Shown here one piece after another: positions 44,179-56,303 of a DNA stretch of 64,000 nucleotides. The notes beneath the pieces were generated by a model. It had not been told where the DNA came from. It was given only the letters and a program-made list of their open reading frames with translations, and ran no database searches. The stretch comes from Pseudovibrio ascidiaceicola (GTDB lineage Bacteria > Pseudomonadota > Alphaproteobacteria > Rhizobiales > Stappiaceae), in the NCBI RefSeq assembly GCF_900114245.1, contig NZ_FOSK01000004.1, positions 358,101-422,100 on the forward strand. Reading direction: 5' to 3'. Position 1 is the first letter of the stretch; every line of letters starts with the position of its first letter. The translations under genes and the position numbers were made by a program.

Positions 44179-45243
44179 TTACAAGTCCAGTTTCTGAGCT
44201 GTGCCAGTGCGCACCGCCTGATCTGCCGCCAGTACGACAGCCAGAGAATTTACCGCTGCATTCATGTGATCTTCTAAATCCAGCCCTTCACGGATAGCTG
44301 AGAGCACAAAGGCCTGCTCACGATCACACAAGGCTTGATGCCCCGGTTCACCATCCATGCTGAGTACATCGTCTTTGCGTGTAAACTCGCCGTTCGCATC
44401 CGTTGCGCCGTAATGAACCCGGATCGTGGAGGTTTTGGTGTGCATGTCGATGTCGTCTGAGCGAGCTTCACCTTCCATGACAATCGAGACGCTGCCATTC
44501 TTGGAGACGACATCTTTTACGAAGAATGCAGTTTCCGACATCATCGGGCCCCACCCAGCCTCGTACCAACCGACAGAGCCATCTTCGAACAAGACTTGCA
44601 GATGGCCGTAGTTGTACATGTCGTCGGGCAGTTCATCACTCAGGCGTACGCCCATGCCACGTACTTCAATCGGCCTTGCATCAGTGATCTGGCACATGAC
44701 ATCGATGTAATGGACCCCACAATCCACGATGGGTGATGTTGTTTGCATCAGCTGTTTGTGGGTTTGCCAGGTTGCGCCGCTGGATTGCTGGTTGAGGTTC
44801 ATGCGGAAGACGTAAGGTCCGCCCAGTTTGCGCGACTGCTCTATGAGGGTTGTCCATGAGGGGTGATGGCGCAGGATATAGCCAACCACCAGTTTACGTC
44901 CCAATTTGCGGGCAGTTTCCACCACGCTCTGAGCATCTTCCAGAGTGGTTGCTAATGGTTTTTCCACGAACACATCCGCCCCTGCTTCCATTGCTATGAC
45001 GGCGTATTCGGCATGACTGTCTGAATAGGTGCAGATGGACACAAGACCAGGTTTGGTTTCAACCAGTGCCTGCGCGAAATCAGATTGGATTACGTAGCGC
45101 CTCAACTCTTCGGGCAATTCTACTGGTGATCGATTGACCAGTCCTACAATCTCAAATCCCGGATTGGCCTCATACGCCAGAGCATGTGACTTTCCCATAT
45201 TTCCGAGGCCGGCCACGAGAACGCGAATAGGTTTCTCACTCAT
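44179..45243 (-). CDS. Gfo/Idh/MocA-family oxidoreductase
   Basis: A 354-residue NAD(P)-dependent sugar oxidoreductase: Rossmann motif VLVAGLGNMGKSHALAYEA, FVEKPLATTLEDAQ (EKP motif with the catalytic Lys), GYILRHHPSW and VDCGVHYIDVMCQI. I use the ATG at 45243, which overlaps the permease stop (ATGA); the longer frame runs into that gene. It likely acts on the imported sugar or amino sugar, but the substrate cannot be read. Confidence 0.88.
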   Translation of the reverse strand: MSEKPIRVLVAGLGNMGKSHALAYEANPGFEIVGLVNRSPVELPEELRRYVIQSDFAQALVETKPGLVSICTYSDSHAEYAVIAMEAGADVFVEKPLATTLEDAQSVVETARKLGRKLVVGYILRHHPSWTTLIEQSRKLGGPYVFRMNLNQQSSGATWQTHKQLMQTTSPIVDCGVHYIDVMCQITDARPIEVRGMGVRLSDELPDDMYNYGHLQVLFEDGSVGWYEAGWGPMMSETAFFVKDVVSKNGSVSIVMEGEARSDDIDMHTKTSTIRVHYGATDANGEFTRKDDVLSMDGEPGHQALCDREQAFVLSAIREGLDLEDHMNAAVNSLAVVLAADQAVRTGTAQKLDL

Positions 45244-46085
45244 TTGACTGCTCCAGATGTTAGGCCCCGAATGAGTTGGCGCGAAAAGAGTGTGTAGAGA
45301 ATGAGAACCGGAATAACCGCCAATGCCATAGCCGCAAGAATTGCATTCCAGTTGTTGGAATATTGCCCCACAAACACCTGAGCCCCCAATGTGAGCGTTT
45401 TGGTATGCTCTGCGGGCGCTAGAATGAGCGGGAACCAGAGGTCGTTCCAAATCGGGATCATGGAGAAGACGGCCACCGTTGCCATGGCAGGCCTGATGAG
45501 AGGCAGCACAAGACGGAAGAAGATGGAATACTCTGAAAGGCCATCAATACGGCCAGCAGATTTGAGATCTGATGATACTGTCGACATAAACTCGGAGAGG
45601 ATGAAGATCGCCAGTGGCAGGCCTTGTGCTGTGTAGACCAGTATGAGTGCCCAATGCGTATTCACCAGATCCGTCGTGACCATCAGGCGGAGAATGCCGA
45701 CTGTCCCCAGACGAATCGGGATCATAATGCCCAGCGCCATATAGAGGCCCATTAGGCGATTACCGCGAAACCTGTATTCGCTGAGCGCAAAAGCTGCCAT
45801 TGCTCCAAACAGGAGAATGAGACACAAGCTGGCACCAGTCACGAACAGTGAGTTCCAGAAATACAGTGGGAAGTTGCCTTGCTGCAGCACTGTTGAATAA
45901 CCAACCAGATCCAGTGTTTCGGAAGTAGGGAACTCCAGCGGCTGGCGGAAGATCGCTTTTTTGGTTTTGAGCGAGTTGATGAGAATGAGGAGAACCGGGA
46001 AAAGCGCGATCACTGCAAACGTGAGCAAGATTACATGTGCGCCCAGTTCTGCTATTCGGTTTCGTCTTGCACGAGAAATAGCCAT
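45240..46085 (-). CDS. Carbohydrate ABC transporter permease (MalG type)
   Basis: A 281-residue permease with six membrane segments. The EAA loop SAGRIDGLSEYSIFFRLVLPLIRPAMATVAVFS contacts the ATPase. It partners the permease upstream (7-base gap) and is coupled to the oxidoreductase by overlap. Confidence 0.9.
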   Translation of the reverse strand: MAISRARRNRIAELGAHVILLTFAVIALFPVLLILINSLKTKKAIFRQPLEFPTSETLDLVGYSTVLQQGNFPLYFWNSLFVTGASLCLILLFGAMAAFALSEYRFRGNRLMGLYMALGIMIPIRLGTVGILRLMVTTDLVNTHWALILVYTAQGLPLAIFILSEFMSTVSSDLKSAGRIDGLSEYSIFFRLVLPLIRPAMATVAVFSMIPIWNDLWFPLILAPAEHTKTLTLGAQVFVGQYSNNWNAILAAMALAVIPVLILYTLFSRQLIRGLTSGAVK

Positions 46086-46092
46086 TTGCGCC

Positions 46093-47049
46093 TCACATCT
46101 CGTAACGTGTCAGCTTGCGCTGAATGAAGAAGAGATAAATGGCAACACCCGTCAGGATGATAAAGAACATCACCGTTGCGATGGCGGCTCCCATGTTGGG
46201 GTCACCGGGTTGCAACTGTTGCCCGTAGAATGTTCGGTACAAGATCGTGCCCAGCAGGTCTGTCGAGAAATTTGGCCCCGCAAGCGGCCCCTGCGTGGTG
46301 TAGATCAAGTCAAATGCGTTGAAGTTGCCCACGAAGGTTAAGATAGAGATGATGCCGATTGTTGGAAGGATCAGGACCAGCTTGATTTTGAAGAACTGCG
46401 AGATGCCGGTCACGCCATCGCATTCGGCAGCTTCAATCACCTCATCAGGAATAGAAAGCAACGCTGCATAAATCAGCATCATTGGAATGCCGATGAACTG
46501 CCAGACGGAGATGAGAGAGAGCGTTGTGAGTGCTGTTTCTTCTTTCCCGAGGAACGGTAGGTACCAACTGCCCACCCCAACAGACTTCATCAGGCCTTTG
46601 GAAACGCCCCATAACGGGGAAAGCATGAGCTTCCAGACAAACCCGACCACAACGAAGGACAGGAGTGTCGGCATGAAGATGGCTATGCGATAAAGCTTCT
46701 TGCCCGGTAGGTGCACCATGGAGAGCAAAGCCGCTATCAGGATGCCAATCGGGTTTTGCACCAACATATGGATTAGGAAGAAATAACAGTTGTTCCAAAG
46801 CGAGTTTAAAAACGGCTCGACCCAATACGGATCAAAGAACAGCTTGATGTAGTTTTCCAGCCCGACAAACGAGATCGCTTGCGTGATCGTGTCTCTTTGG
46901 AAAAATGAAAAGCGCAGAGTTTCAGCCAACGGCAGGATCATGATCATCGTGTAAACGATGACTGCCGGAGCCAGAAAGACAAGTACATGCCAGCGGAACG
47001 GCTTCTTCTTCCGCTCACTGACCATAAGGTCCTGTTCCAATTCCATCAT
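46093..47049 (-). CDS. Carbohydrate ABC transporter permease (MalF type)
   Basis: A 318-residue permease with six membrane segments after a polar N-terminus; EAA loop VIEAAECDGVTGISQFFKIKLVLILPTIG. First of the two permeases after the binding-protein gene, separated from it by a 70-bp region with a stem-loop. Confidence 0.9.
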   Translation of the reverse strand: MMELEQDLMVSERKKKPFRWHVLVFLAPAVIVYTMIMILPLAETLRFSFFQRDTITQAISFVGLENYIKLFFDPYWVEPFLNSLWNNCYFFLIHMLVQNPIGILIAALLSMVHLPGKKLYRIAIFMPTLLSFVVVGFVWKLMLSPLWGVSKGLMKSVGVGSWYLPFLGKEETALTTLSLISVWQFIGIPMMLIYAALLSIPDEVIEAAECDGVTGISQFFKIKLVLILPTIGIISILTFVGNFNAFDLIYTTQGPLAGPNFSTDLLGTILYRTFYGQQLQPGDPNMGAAIATVMFFIILTGVAIYLFFIQRKLTRYEM

Positions 47050-47062
47050 CTCTCATTGCAAT

Positions 47063-47092
47063 GCAGATGCGCGGGTCAATCCGCACATCTGC
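47063..47092 (-). promoter_or_regulatory. Stem-loop between binding-protein and permease genes
   Basis: GCAGATG-x-GCGG pairs with CCGC-x-CATCTGC, an 11-bp stem with one internal mismatch and a 6-base loop. No T run follows, so it likely protects the binding-protein mRNA or partly terminates. Confidence 0.65.
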
Positions 47093-47119
47093 TGTTTGGT
47101 GTTCATTCAGAGAGATGGC

Positions 47120-48376
47120 TTAGTCCATCTGAGGTTCGTACCAGGAGCTCAGCCCCTTCTGAAGCTGGTTCGCTGCATCCGCAGGTGTCTGCTTGCCATT
47201 GATGACATTTGCAGACACAACCCACATTTCGTTCCAGAGGTTTGGAGTACCGCGAGAAACGATCTGTGCCGCAGAACGGTTGGTGGACTGACAGTCTTTG
47301 CGCCAGGAGATGAACTCATCCGCCAGTGGATCAGTGAGCGAGATCTCATGCTTGGACAAAGAGAAGAAGCCCGGAACAGCGTTGGAGTAGAGCTCTGCAA
47401 ACTCTTTGGTGCCCATCCATTCAAGGAACTTCATGGCTGCTTCAGCATTTGGAGAGGCCGCATTCAGGCCAATGCCGATGTCAGTGTGGTCTGAGATGTA
47501 GCAGCTGTCACCCTCGGCTGGCAGAGGTGGACGGAATGCGCCGAGCTCGAAGTCTGAATCACGGTTGAAGCCTGCAATTTCCCAAGAGCCTGATGGATAA
47601 ATTGCTGCACGGCCCAGTGTGAACAAGGTCTGGCTGTCTGGATAGGATTGAGCTTCATAGCCGTCACCGAGATACGGGCCCCAGCCTGCCAACACTTCAA
47701 ACGGCTTGACCCAGCCATCATCTGTTAGCTTGCCAGTGCCTGCAACAATTGCCTTACGGCCTTCCTCGCCTTTCCAGTACATTGGGCCGATGTTCTGATA
47801 GCCCATTGCAGCGGATTCCCACTGATCTAACGTGCCCATCGCCATTGGAATGTAGTTGCCATCTGCCTTGATCTTGTCGAGAACAGCCATGAACTCAGCC
47901 TGAGTTTTTGGTGGCTCAACACCAACTTCAGCAAAAGCATCCTTGTTGTAGATGAAGCCGTGAATCACAGCGGCCATTGGAACGCAGAATGTGGCACTAC
48001 CATCATCGGTGCTCCATGCACCTTTTGCTGAATCCGGGAAGTTATCGAGGGTTGCCATGCCCTGCAGGTTCTTCAGATAGCCTTTGCTGTAGAGATCCAG
48101 CGAACCATCAAACGGACGGCATGTGATCAGATCACCACCGGTTCCACCTTCCAGCTTTGCATTCAGTGCTGCATTGTATTGTGTTGGAGCTGTTGGCGAG
48201 AACCTGATTTTGATCTCTGGGTGCGCTTTCATAAACGCAGGCAGAATGGTGTCCTGCCAGATGCTTAAATCGTCGTTACGCCAGCTCTCAATTGTCAGTT
48301 CAGACGCTGCAAAAGCAAAAGATGCGGAGCCCAGAAGCAGGGATGCAGCAATGCCTGATGTCAAATAGTGTTTCAT
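47120..48376 (-). CDS. Carbohydrate ABC transporter substrate-binding protein
   Basis: A family 1 solute-binding protein of 418 residues. The signal peptide MKHYLTSGIAASLLLGSASFAFA is cleaved after the AxA site. The mature part begins SELTIESWRNDDLSIWQDTILPAFMKAHPEIKI, and GRAAIYPSGSWEIAGF is a typical hinge motif. The ATG at 48376 follows GGGAGG; the longer frame has no support. Neighbouring MurQ suggests an amino sugar or MurNAc ligand (inference). Confidence 0.88.
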   Translation of the reverse strand: MKHYLTSGIAASLLLGSASFAFAASELTIESWRNDDLSIWQDTILPAFMKAHPEIKIRFSPTAPTQYNAALNAKLEGGTGGDLITCRPFDGSLDLYSKGYLKNLQGMATLDNFPDSAKGAWSTDDGSATFCVPMAAVIHGFIYNKDAFAEVGVEPPKTQAEFMAVLDKIKADGNYIPMAMGTLDQWESAAMGYQNIGPMYWKGEEGRKAIVAGTGKLTDDGWVKPFEVLAGWGPYLGDGYEAQSYPDSQTLFTLGRAAIYPSGSWEIAGFNRDSDFELGAFRPPLPAEGDSCYISDHTDIGIGLNAASPNAEAAMKFLEWMGTKEFAELYSNAVPGFFSLSKHEISLTDPLADEFISWRKDCQSTNRSAAQIVSRGTPNLWNEMWVVSANVINGKQTPADAANQLQKGLSSWYEPQMD

Positions 48377-48434
48377 TAATTCCTCCCGTAACAAATGATC
48401 GAATACCGCCTTGAAAAACCGTCGGTATTGCAAC

Positions 48435-48456
48435 TCGCCAGCCCCCCAGCTGGCGA
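48435..48456 (-). promoter_or_regulatory. Stem-loop between murQ and the binding-protein gene
   Basis: TCGCCAGC and GCTGGCGA form an 8-bp stem around a C-rich loop in the 131-bp gap. No T run follows on the minus strand. It probably tunes relative expression of the two genes. Confidence 0.5.
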
Positions 48457-48507
48457 ATATTCCTTTTGGCACATTACGGTCTAAGCAGATCGCAATGTGC
48501 GCATAAT

Positions 48508-49464
48508 TCAGTCAGGTTGATGTAACCCAAGCACCCGAAGAGATTCTCCCAAATCTCCCTGAGTTTCATTCAAAACATTAGTGGCCTGTTGCTTTGTTGC
48601 CCCCAGCACCAGTAAGACAGCCAGCTTGATCTGACTGTCACTTTCATGCAGGGCAGCTGCGGCTTTTTCCTGCGAACAAGCGGTGAGTGAGACCACCATG
48701 TCTTTGGCGCGCTGATCCAGTTTAATGTTGGTCAGCTGCATATCCACCATGTAACCGCAATACACCTTCTTCAACCGGACCATGAGCGCTGTAGAAAATA
48801 GGTTGAGTGCCGCCTTTTGGCTGGTTCCTGCGGATAATCTGGTTGATCCTGCCAACACTTCCGGACCTGTCCTCAAAAGGATTTCATGCTCAGCATCGGC
48901 CAGTAACGGGCTTTGCGGATTATTCGCCATTGATATTGTCAGAGCCCCCGCGCCTCTGGCGGTTTGAATGGCAGAGCGGGTAAAAGGTGTGGTGCCGCTT
49001 GCTGCAATACCCAAGACGACATCAGAAGCGCCGACATTGTTCTCTAAAATGAAGTCACGGCCAGCTTCTGCGCTGTCCTCAGCACCTTCCTGCGGGCGTA
49101 ATAATCCAGCTTCGCCGCCTGCCAGACCATAGATCAACCGATGCTCTGGCCAGCCAAATGTGGGGATGAGCTCAATGCCATCCAAAACGCCGAGCCTGCC
49201 TGAGGTACCTGCGCCAACATAAACAAGTCTACCTTCGGTTCCCCGTAGTCTTTGGGCAGCGGCATCAACTGCGGCTTCCAGCTCACCCAACGCGGACCAA
49301 ACAGCGTTGAGGGCTTGCATTTGACCACCGAGCAAGGCCTTGAGAACTTCGTCAGTCCCCCATGTTTCCAAGCCCGCATAACGTGAAGATCTTTGCTCGG
49401 TTTCACGCCACTCCTGCGGATTGGAATGTTCTGGAAACCCCACTTTTTTGGATATGCTGGACAC
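48508..49464 (-). CDS. murQ: N-acetylmuramic acid 6-phosphate etherase
   Basis: MurQ cleaves the lactyl ether of MurNAc-6-phosphate, giving GlcNAc-6-phosphate and lactate in cell-wall sugar recycling. The 318-residue SIS-domain protein has RSSRYAGLETWGTDEVLKALLGGQ, GRLVYVGAGTSGRLGVLDGIELIPTF, GAEDSAEAGRDF with the catalytic Glu, and AASGTTPFTRSAIQTARG. The GTG start follows GGGAGAG. It leads the minus-strand sugar ABC cluster; no MurNAc or anhydroMurNAc kinase is in the window. Confidence 0.92.
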   Translation of the reverse strand: MSSISKKVGFPEHSNPQEWRETEQRSSRYAGLETWGTDEVLKALLGGQMQALNAVWSALGELEAAVDAAAQRLRGTEGRLVYVGAGTSGRLGVLDGIELIPTFGWPEHRLIYGLAGGEAGLLRPQEGAEDSAEAGRDFILENNVGASDVVLGIAASGTTPFTRSAIQTARGAGALTISMANNPQSPLLADAEHEILLRTGPEVLAGSTRLSAGTSQKAALNLFSTALMVRLKKVYCGYMVDMQLTNIKLDQRAKDMVVSLTACSQEKAAAALHESDSQIKLAVLLVLGATKQQATNVLNETQGDLGESLRVLGLHQPD

Positions 49465-49622
49465 GAGACTCTCCCTGATACCAATAGCATACCAACAACT
49501 CGCAATATGGCAATGATATATTAGATAAGACCCGTAATTTGCGTAAATCCAATAGATTTCGTGCAGTTACCTGTGACAGTTGCAGGCCACAGGTATTGTT
49601 TTGGATCTAGTTTTCTTCACCA

Positions 49623-51590
49623 TCAATCCCAGCGCGCTTCTTCTTCCCGGCGCACGAAGACAACCTGACGCCCATCTGGCAGCAGTTGGCTGATTTGGTC
49701 TGGACCGCCGTGTTCATCAAACTCAACTAATCCAATGCCACTTGCATTCAGCAGGCGTCGACCATGATGTGTGCCCACTGGCTTACGCGGAATAACCTTC
49801 ATGCCGCGCCGTCTTGTTAGCCAGTTCAGCGGTGAACGCGGTGCATAGAGCCAGCGGTTCAGGTGATCGAGTTTGTCGAGCAGTTTGGCTGGGAACTCGT
49901 TTTTGATGCCACTGCTACAGATTTGCCAGATGTCAGGTCCACGAGAATGTCCGCGCAACTCAACATCGTAAACAAAGGAGTAGTGCACATCACCGGAAAG
50001 GATCGTAAAGCGATCTGGCGTTTTGCGGTGGCGGAACACGTTCAAAATGCCATCTGCAGTTCCGGGATGTGCCATCCAGTATTCAGCATCCACCATGAGC
50101 GGTTTGCCCATGAACGTGAGCAGTTTTTGCAGCGTTTCGATCAACTTAACGCCAAAGATCGGAGCTGCAGACACGAGCAGCACAGCGTCTTTTCCGCGTA
50201 AAGCACGCTGTAAATCCGTGACGGCTTCCCAATCCAGTAGGCCAGAGGGCAGATAACCTGCACGCTCAGATCTCCAACGCCGTGTGCGCGTATCCAGCAC
50301 CAGCAGTGGTGGGTCTAGTTCCCAGTGGTAATCCCAATTTTCAAAGGTAAAGAGGCGGTCCAAGAACTCGTCATAGCGGCAAGTGCCCGGCACTGTAATG
50401 GCCTGTGTCATCTCCTCAAGCGCTCCACCAGAAAACGCTTCTGGTCGATTACCCCACCCTTGGTTGAGCATATAGGCGCATAAGGCATTGCCTATGACCC
50501 GGCGGGAGAACGGATGTCCGTAGGCAGTCTCTTCCCAATCACGATTGAGGTTCCAATCATCAGTGACATCATGGTCATCAAAGATCATCGCGACCGGAAG
50601 GTGAGCAAACAGGCGGCGTACCTGACCAAGGCCTGCAACAAACTCCTTCAGGATTTTCTGCTCGCTCTCGTAGAGCCCTATTTCTTCATGCGTCAGTCCT
50701 TCGGGAACATCTGTCTCAACCAGCTCCCATACTACTGGAGACCAGACGAGAAGATACATTGCCAAGAATTCAGCCAGTGTGATCAGATGGTTATGGGCAT
50801 GATCGGCAGTAAAGATTGGCTTTTCTACACCTCCGAACAAAACAAGCCAGAGCTTCCGGTTCTTCTCCAGACTTGGGAGAAACTTTTCGCGGCGGTAGTA
50901 GGTGTCACCATGCTGGTAGAGGTCTGATGCCTTATCAGGCACTTTGCTTTCCAAGCCCGCCAGCTGTTCTTCAGTGATACCGAGTTTTTCGATGAGTACA
51001 TGGATAGCCCGCAGCATAGGGCCAGCAACGTCATCTGAATAAATCTGATCCCCGCTCATCACGAGGGCAGCTGGCCATTTTTCCTTATTAACTTTGGTGC
51101 CGTCCTCAGCCCTGATGTGCTTTGCCAGAAACTTATCCGCTGCGACCAGACCATCGCCGGATTCGTGATGTGGTTTGCGGCAGGATCCATGTAGGAGTGA
51201 GGAGACTTTTGAGCTTAGCAGAAAGCCAGGAAGCTCCTGATTTTCATAGCAAAGATCCGGAGCCCATACGGAATGATCTTGCCAGCCAGTCTCCTCCTCG
51301 TCCTCCATACGTAGTGCAAGGCGATAGCTGATCCAGCTGTCTTGCGGGAGTGGGGTTTGGAGAGGTAGATCGATCAGGAGGTAGTGGAGATGCACCCCTG
51401 CTGAGATCAGGTTTACCTCGGTTTGCGCTTTCGTCAGCTCGTAGGTTTGTGGTTCGCCACCTTGTGGGAACAAGTCCAATTTTACATCTGCCGGTGCGCG
51501 CAGTGCGAGCCAAAACGTCAGACGTGAGGTTTCCAGTCGCCGCAAGATTGGGCCAGCTAAAACGGATGGGAGAGAACAGGTTTCAAGCAT
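49623..51590 (-). CDS. PhoD-like metallophosphatase family protein
   Basis: A 655-residue protein with the metallophosphatase blocks LLHGSCRKPHHESGDG, PAALVMSGDQIYSDDVAGPM, VAMIFDDHDVTDDWNLNRDW and RFTILSGDVHYSFVYDVE, which match the PhoD-like (DUF7800-associated) group. No Tat or Sec signal is visible, unlike classical PhoD, so it is probably cytosolic. The ATG at 51590 starts it; it diverges from the thiamin operon. Physiological substrate unknown. Confidence 0.82.
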   Translation of the reverse strand: MLETCSLPSVLAGPILRRLETSRLTFWLALRAPADVKLDLFPQGGEPQTYELTKAQTEVNLISAGVHLHYLLIDLPLQTPLPQDSWISYRLALRMEDEEETGWQDHSVWAPDLCYENQELPGFLLSSKVSSLLHGSCRKPHHESGDGLVAADKFLAKHIRAEDGTKVNKEKWPAALVMSGDQIYSDDVAGPMLRAIHVLIEKLGITEEQLAGLESKVPDKASDLYQHGDTYYRREKFLPSLEKNRKLWLVLFGGVEKPIFTADHAHNHLITLAEFLAMYLLVWSPVVWELVETDVPEGLTHEEIGLYESEQKILKEFVAGLGQVRRLFAHLPVAMIFDDHDVTDDWNLNRDWEETAYGHPFSRRVIGNALCAYMLNQGWGNRPEAFSGGALEEMTQAITVPGTCRYDEFLDRLFTFENWDYHWELDPPLLVLDTRTRRWRSERAGYLPSGLLDWEAVTDLQRALRGKDAVLLVSAAPIFGVKLIETLQKLLTFMGKPLMVDAEYWMAHPGTADGILNVFRHRKTPDRFTILSGDVHYSFVYDVELRGHSRGPDIWQICSSGIKNEFPAKLLDKLDHLNRWLYAPRSPLNWLTRRRGMKVIPRKPVGTHHGRRLLNASGIGLVEFDEHGGPDQISQLLPDGRQVVFVRREEEARWD

Positions 51591-51781
51591 TCGTTGATAT
51601 TATTTTTCGCGATATCCAGATGTGAAATTCTTAGATGAGAGATAGGTATGCAATCCTCAAAAGCCAATATGGATCAGCAACTCTCTTCTCTGAAAGACCA
51701 GACTACAAAAGTTTTCTGAACCCCGCCTGAACCGAACCTGCCTTGACAGTAGTTCATAATCGTTCTAGCAAAATCATGTAT

Positions 51782-51889
51782 GCAGGGGAGTCTCACCAAG
51801 GAGACTGAGAGGCTGACAGAGCGCAAGCTCGGCGACGCGACCCTTAGAACCTGACCCAGTTGATACTGGCGTAGGAAGCACGGGTCGCG
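51782..51889 (+). promoter_or_regulatory. TPP riboswitch (THI element)
   Basis: The thiamin-pyrophosphate aptamer is recognised by GGGGAG near 51785, a stem AGTCTC/GAGACT, the invariant CTGAGA at 51804-51809, a variable extra hairpin (GAGCGCAAGCTC), then CCC..AGAACCTGA, CCAGTTGATACTGG and CGTAGGAAGC. GGGTCGCG at 51882-51889 can pair with CGCGACCC at 51836-51843, overlapping the CCC of the P2 helix, and is the probable expression platform. It controls thiC and the genes after it. Confidence 0.93.
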
Positions 51890-51901
51890 GGGCCTGTTTG
51901 A

Positions 51902-54743
<2,842 letters not shown>

Positions 54744-54747
<4 letters not shown>

Positions 54748-54941
54748 AGATCATCGTGAATGCGAAACCACGCGAGGTCACCAACGAAACCTTGGAGGAT
54801 GCTCTTATGGAACTGGAGTTCACCAGCCCCGCTATTGCGACAGCTTTGAACGGCAGTTTTGTTCCTCGTGAAGAATACTCTGAGACATCCCTTTCAGAAG
54901 GCGATCGATTGGAAGTTCTTGCCCCTATGCAGGGAGGGTAA
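54744..54941 (+). CDS. thiS: Sulfur carrier protein ThiS
   Basis: A 65-residue ubiquitin-like carrier ending in the required Gly-Gly (MQGG). Its C-terminal thiocarboxylate delivers sulfur to thiazole synthase. Start overlaps thiO; thiG begins one base after its stop. Confidence 0.94.
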
Positions 54942-54942
54942 C

Positions 54943-55710
54943 ATGCAGCTTTACGGTACGGACATCAGCTCCCGGTTGTTGCTCGGAACAGCACAATACC
55001 CTTCTCCTGCAGTGTTGCGAAAAGCAATTGAGACCAGCAGAGCAGAGATCATCACAGTCTCTTTGCGGCGCGAGACGGCGGACGGGTCAGGTGCGGGTTT
55101 TTGGGAGTTGCTGAAGGATAGCGGCTGTAAGGTTCTGCCCAACACTGCGGGATGCCATAGCGTGCAAGAAGCCGTTGTGACTGCACAAATGGCTCGCGAG
55201 TTGTTTGGGACTGACTGGATCAAGCTAGAGGTTATCGGCAACTCAGACACTCTGCAGCCTGATGTGTTTGGATTGGTCGAGGCTGCGAGGGTTCTCTGTG
55301 CAGATGGTTTCAAAGTATTCCCTTACACAACTGATGACCTTGTGGTTGGCGAAAAACTGTTGGAAGCCGGGTGTGAACTGCTGATGCCATGGGGCGCACC
55401 CATCGGCTCTGGACAGGGCCTGCGAAATCCCGATGCTTTGCGAGCCATGCGAGCGCACTTCCCGGATGTTCCTTTGATCGTGGATGCAGGTATTGGACGG
55501 CCCTCTGACGCAACGCATGCGATGGAGCTTGGCATGGATGCTGTTCTGCTCAATACCGCAGTTGCAAAAGCAGGTGATCCGGCTTTGATGGCTAAGGCCA
55601 TGGCGCAAGCCATTGAAGCTGGGTGCAACGGATACATCGCAGACCCAATGGACCCGCGCGACATGGCTGTGCCTTCGACCCCAACCCTCGGCATGGCGGA
55701 GTTGATCTGA
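54943..55710 (+). CDS. thiG: Thiazole synthase
   Basis: ThiG builds the thiazole phosphate from DXP, iminoglycine and ThiS-COSH. The 255-residue TIM barrel contains WIKLEVIGN with the Schiff-base Lys, [29 protein letters not shown] and [26 protein letters not shown]. The ATG at 54943 follows AGGGAGG; longer readings run back through thiS. Stop overlaps thiE. Confidence 0.95.
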   Translation: MQLYGTDISSRLLLGTAQYPSPAVLRKAIETSRAEIITVSLRRETADGSGAGFWELLKDSGCKVLPNTAGCHSVQEAVVTAQMARELFGTDWIKLEVIGNSDTLQPDVFGLVEAARVLCADGFKVFPYTTDDLVVGEKLLEAGCELLMPWGAPIGSGQGLRNPDALRAMRAHFPDVPLIVDAGIGRPSDATHAMELGMDAVLLNTAVAKAGDPALMAKAMAQAIEAGCNGYIADPMDPRDMAVPSTPTLGMAELI

Positions 55711-56303
55711 TGGAACGGTTTTATTTGATTACCGGGGATGTCGATTGGATTAAAAAGCTCGTCCCCTATGGTGTGAAGCTTGTACAGCTCCGGATCAAAG
55801 ATCAGTCTGAAGAGGTCATACGACAGCAGATCACCCAAGCTCGCGACTTTTGCAGTCAACATGGTGCTCAGCTGGTCATAAATGACTATTGGGAACTGGC
55901 ATTAGAGCTTGGCTGTGACTTCGTACATCTTGGGCAGGAGGATATGGACAGCGCGGACTTTGCAACACTCCGGAAAGCTGGTGTTCGCTTTGGCCTTTCT
56001 ACCCACGATGAAGAGGAATTAGATCGCGCCCTCTCCTTCAAGCCTGAGTACGTTGCTCTGGGGCCAGTGTACCTGACCAAGCTGAAGAAGATGAAGTGGG
56101 CGCCACAAGGCCTGGAGCGCGTCAGTCGCTGGAAGAAAATGGTTGGAGAGACACCTCTTGTTGCTATAGGCGGATTAACGCCAGAACGGCTTGCGGGCGT
56201 GTTTGAAGCTGGTGCAGATAGCGCAGCGGTGGTGACTGACATCATGCAAGCACACAACCCAATCGCTCGCACTCAGGAATGGGTGGAGGCTTGTAAGCAA
56301 TGA
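55710..56303 (+). CDS. thiE: Thiamin-phosphate synthase
   Basis: ThiE joins HMP-pyrophosphate and thiazole phosphate. At 197 residues it has VKLVQLRIKDQS, LVINDYWELALELGCDFVHLGQED, GLSTHDEEEL and VAIGGLTPERLAGVFEAGADSAAVVTDIM. The phosphate loop reads ALGPVYLTKLKKMKWAPQG, a variant of GPVFxTxTK. The ATG at 55710 overlaps the thiG stop; its own stop overlaps thiF. Confidence 0.93.
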   Translation: MERFYLITGDVDWIKKLVPYGVKLVQLRIKDQSEEVIRQQITQARDFCSQHGAQLVINDYWELALELGCDFVHLGQEDMDSADFATLRKAGVRFGLSTHDEEELDRALSFKPEYVALGPVYLTKLKKMKWAPQGLERVSRWKKMVGETPLVAIGGLTPERLAGVFEAGADSAAVVTDIMQAHNPIARTQEWVEACKQ

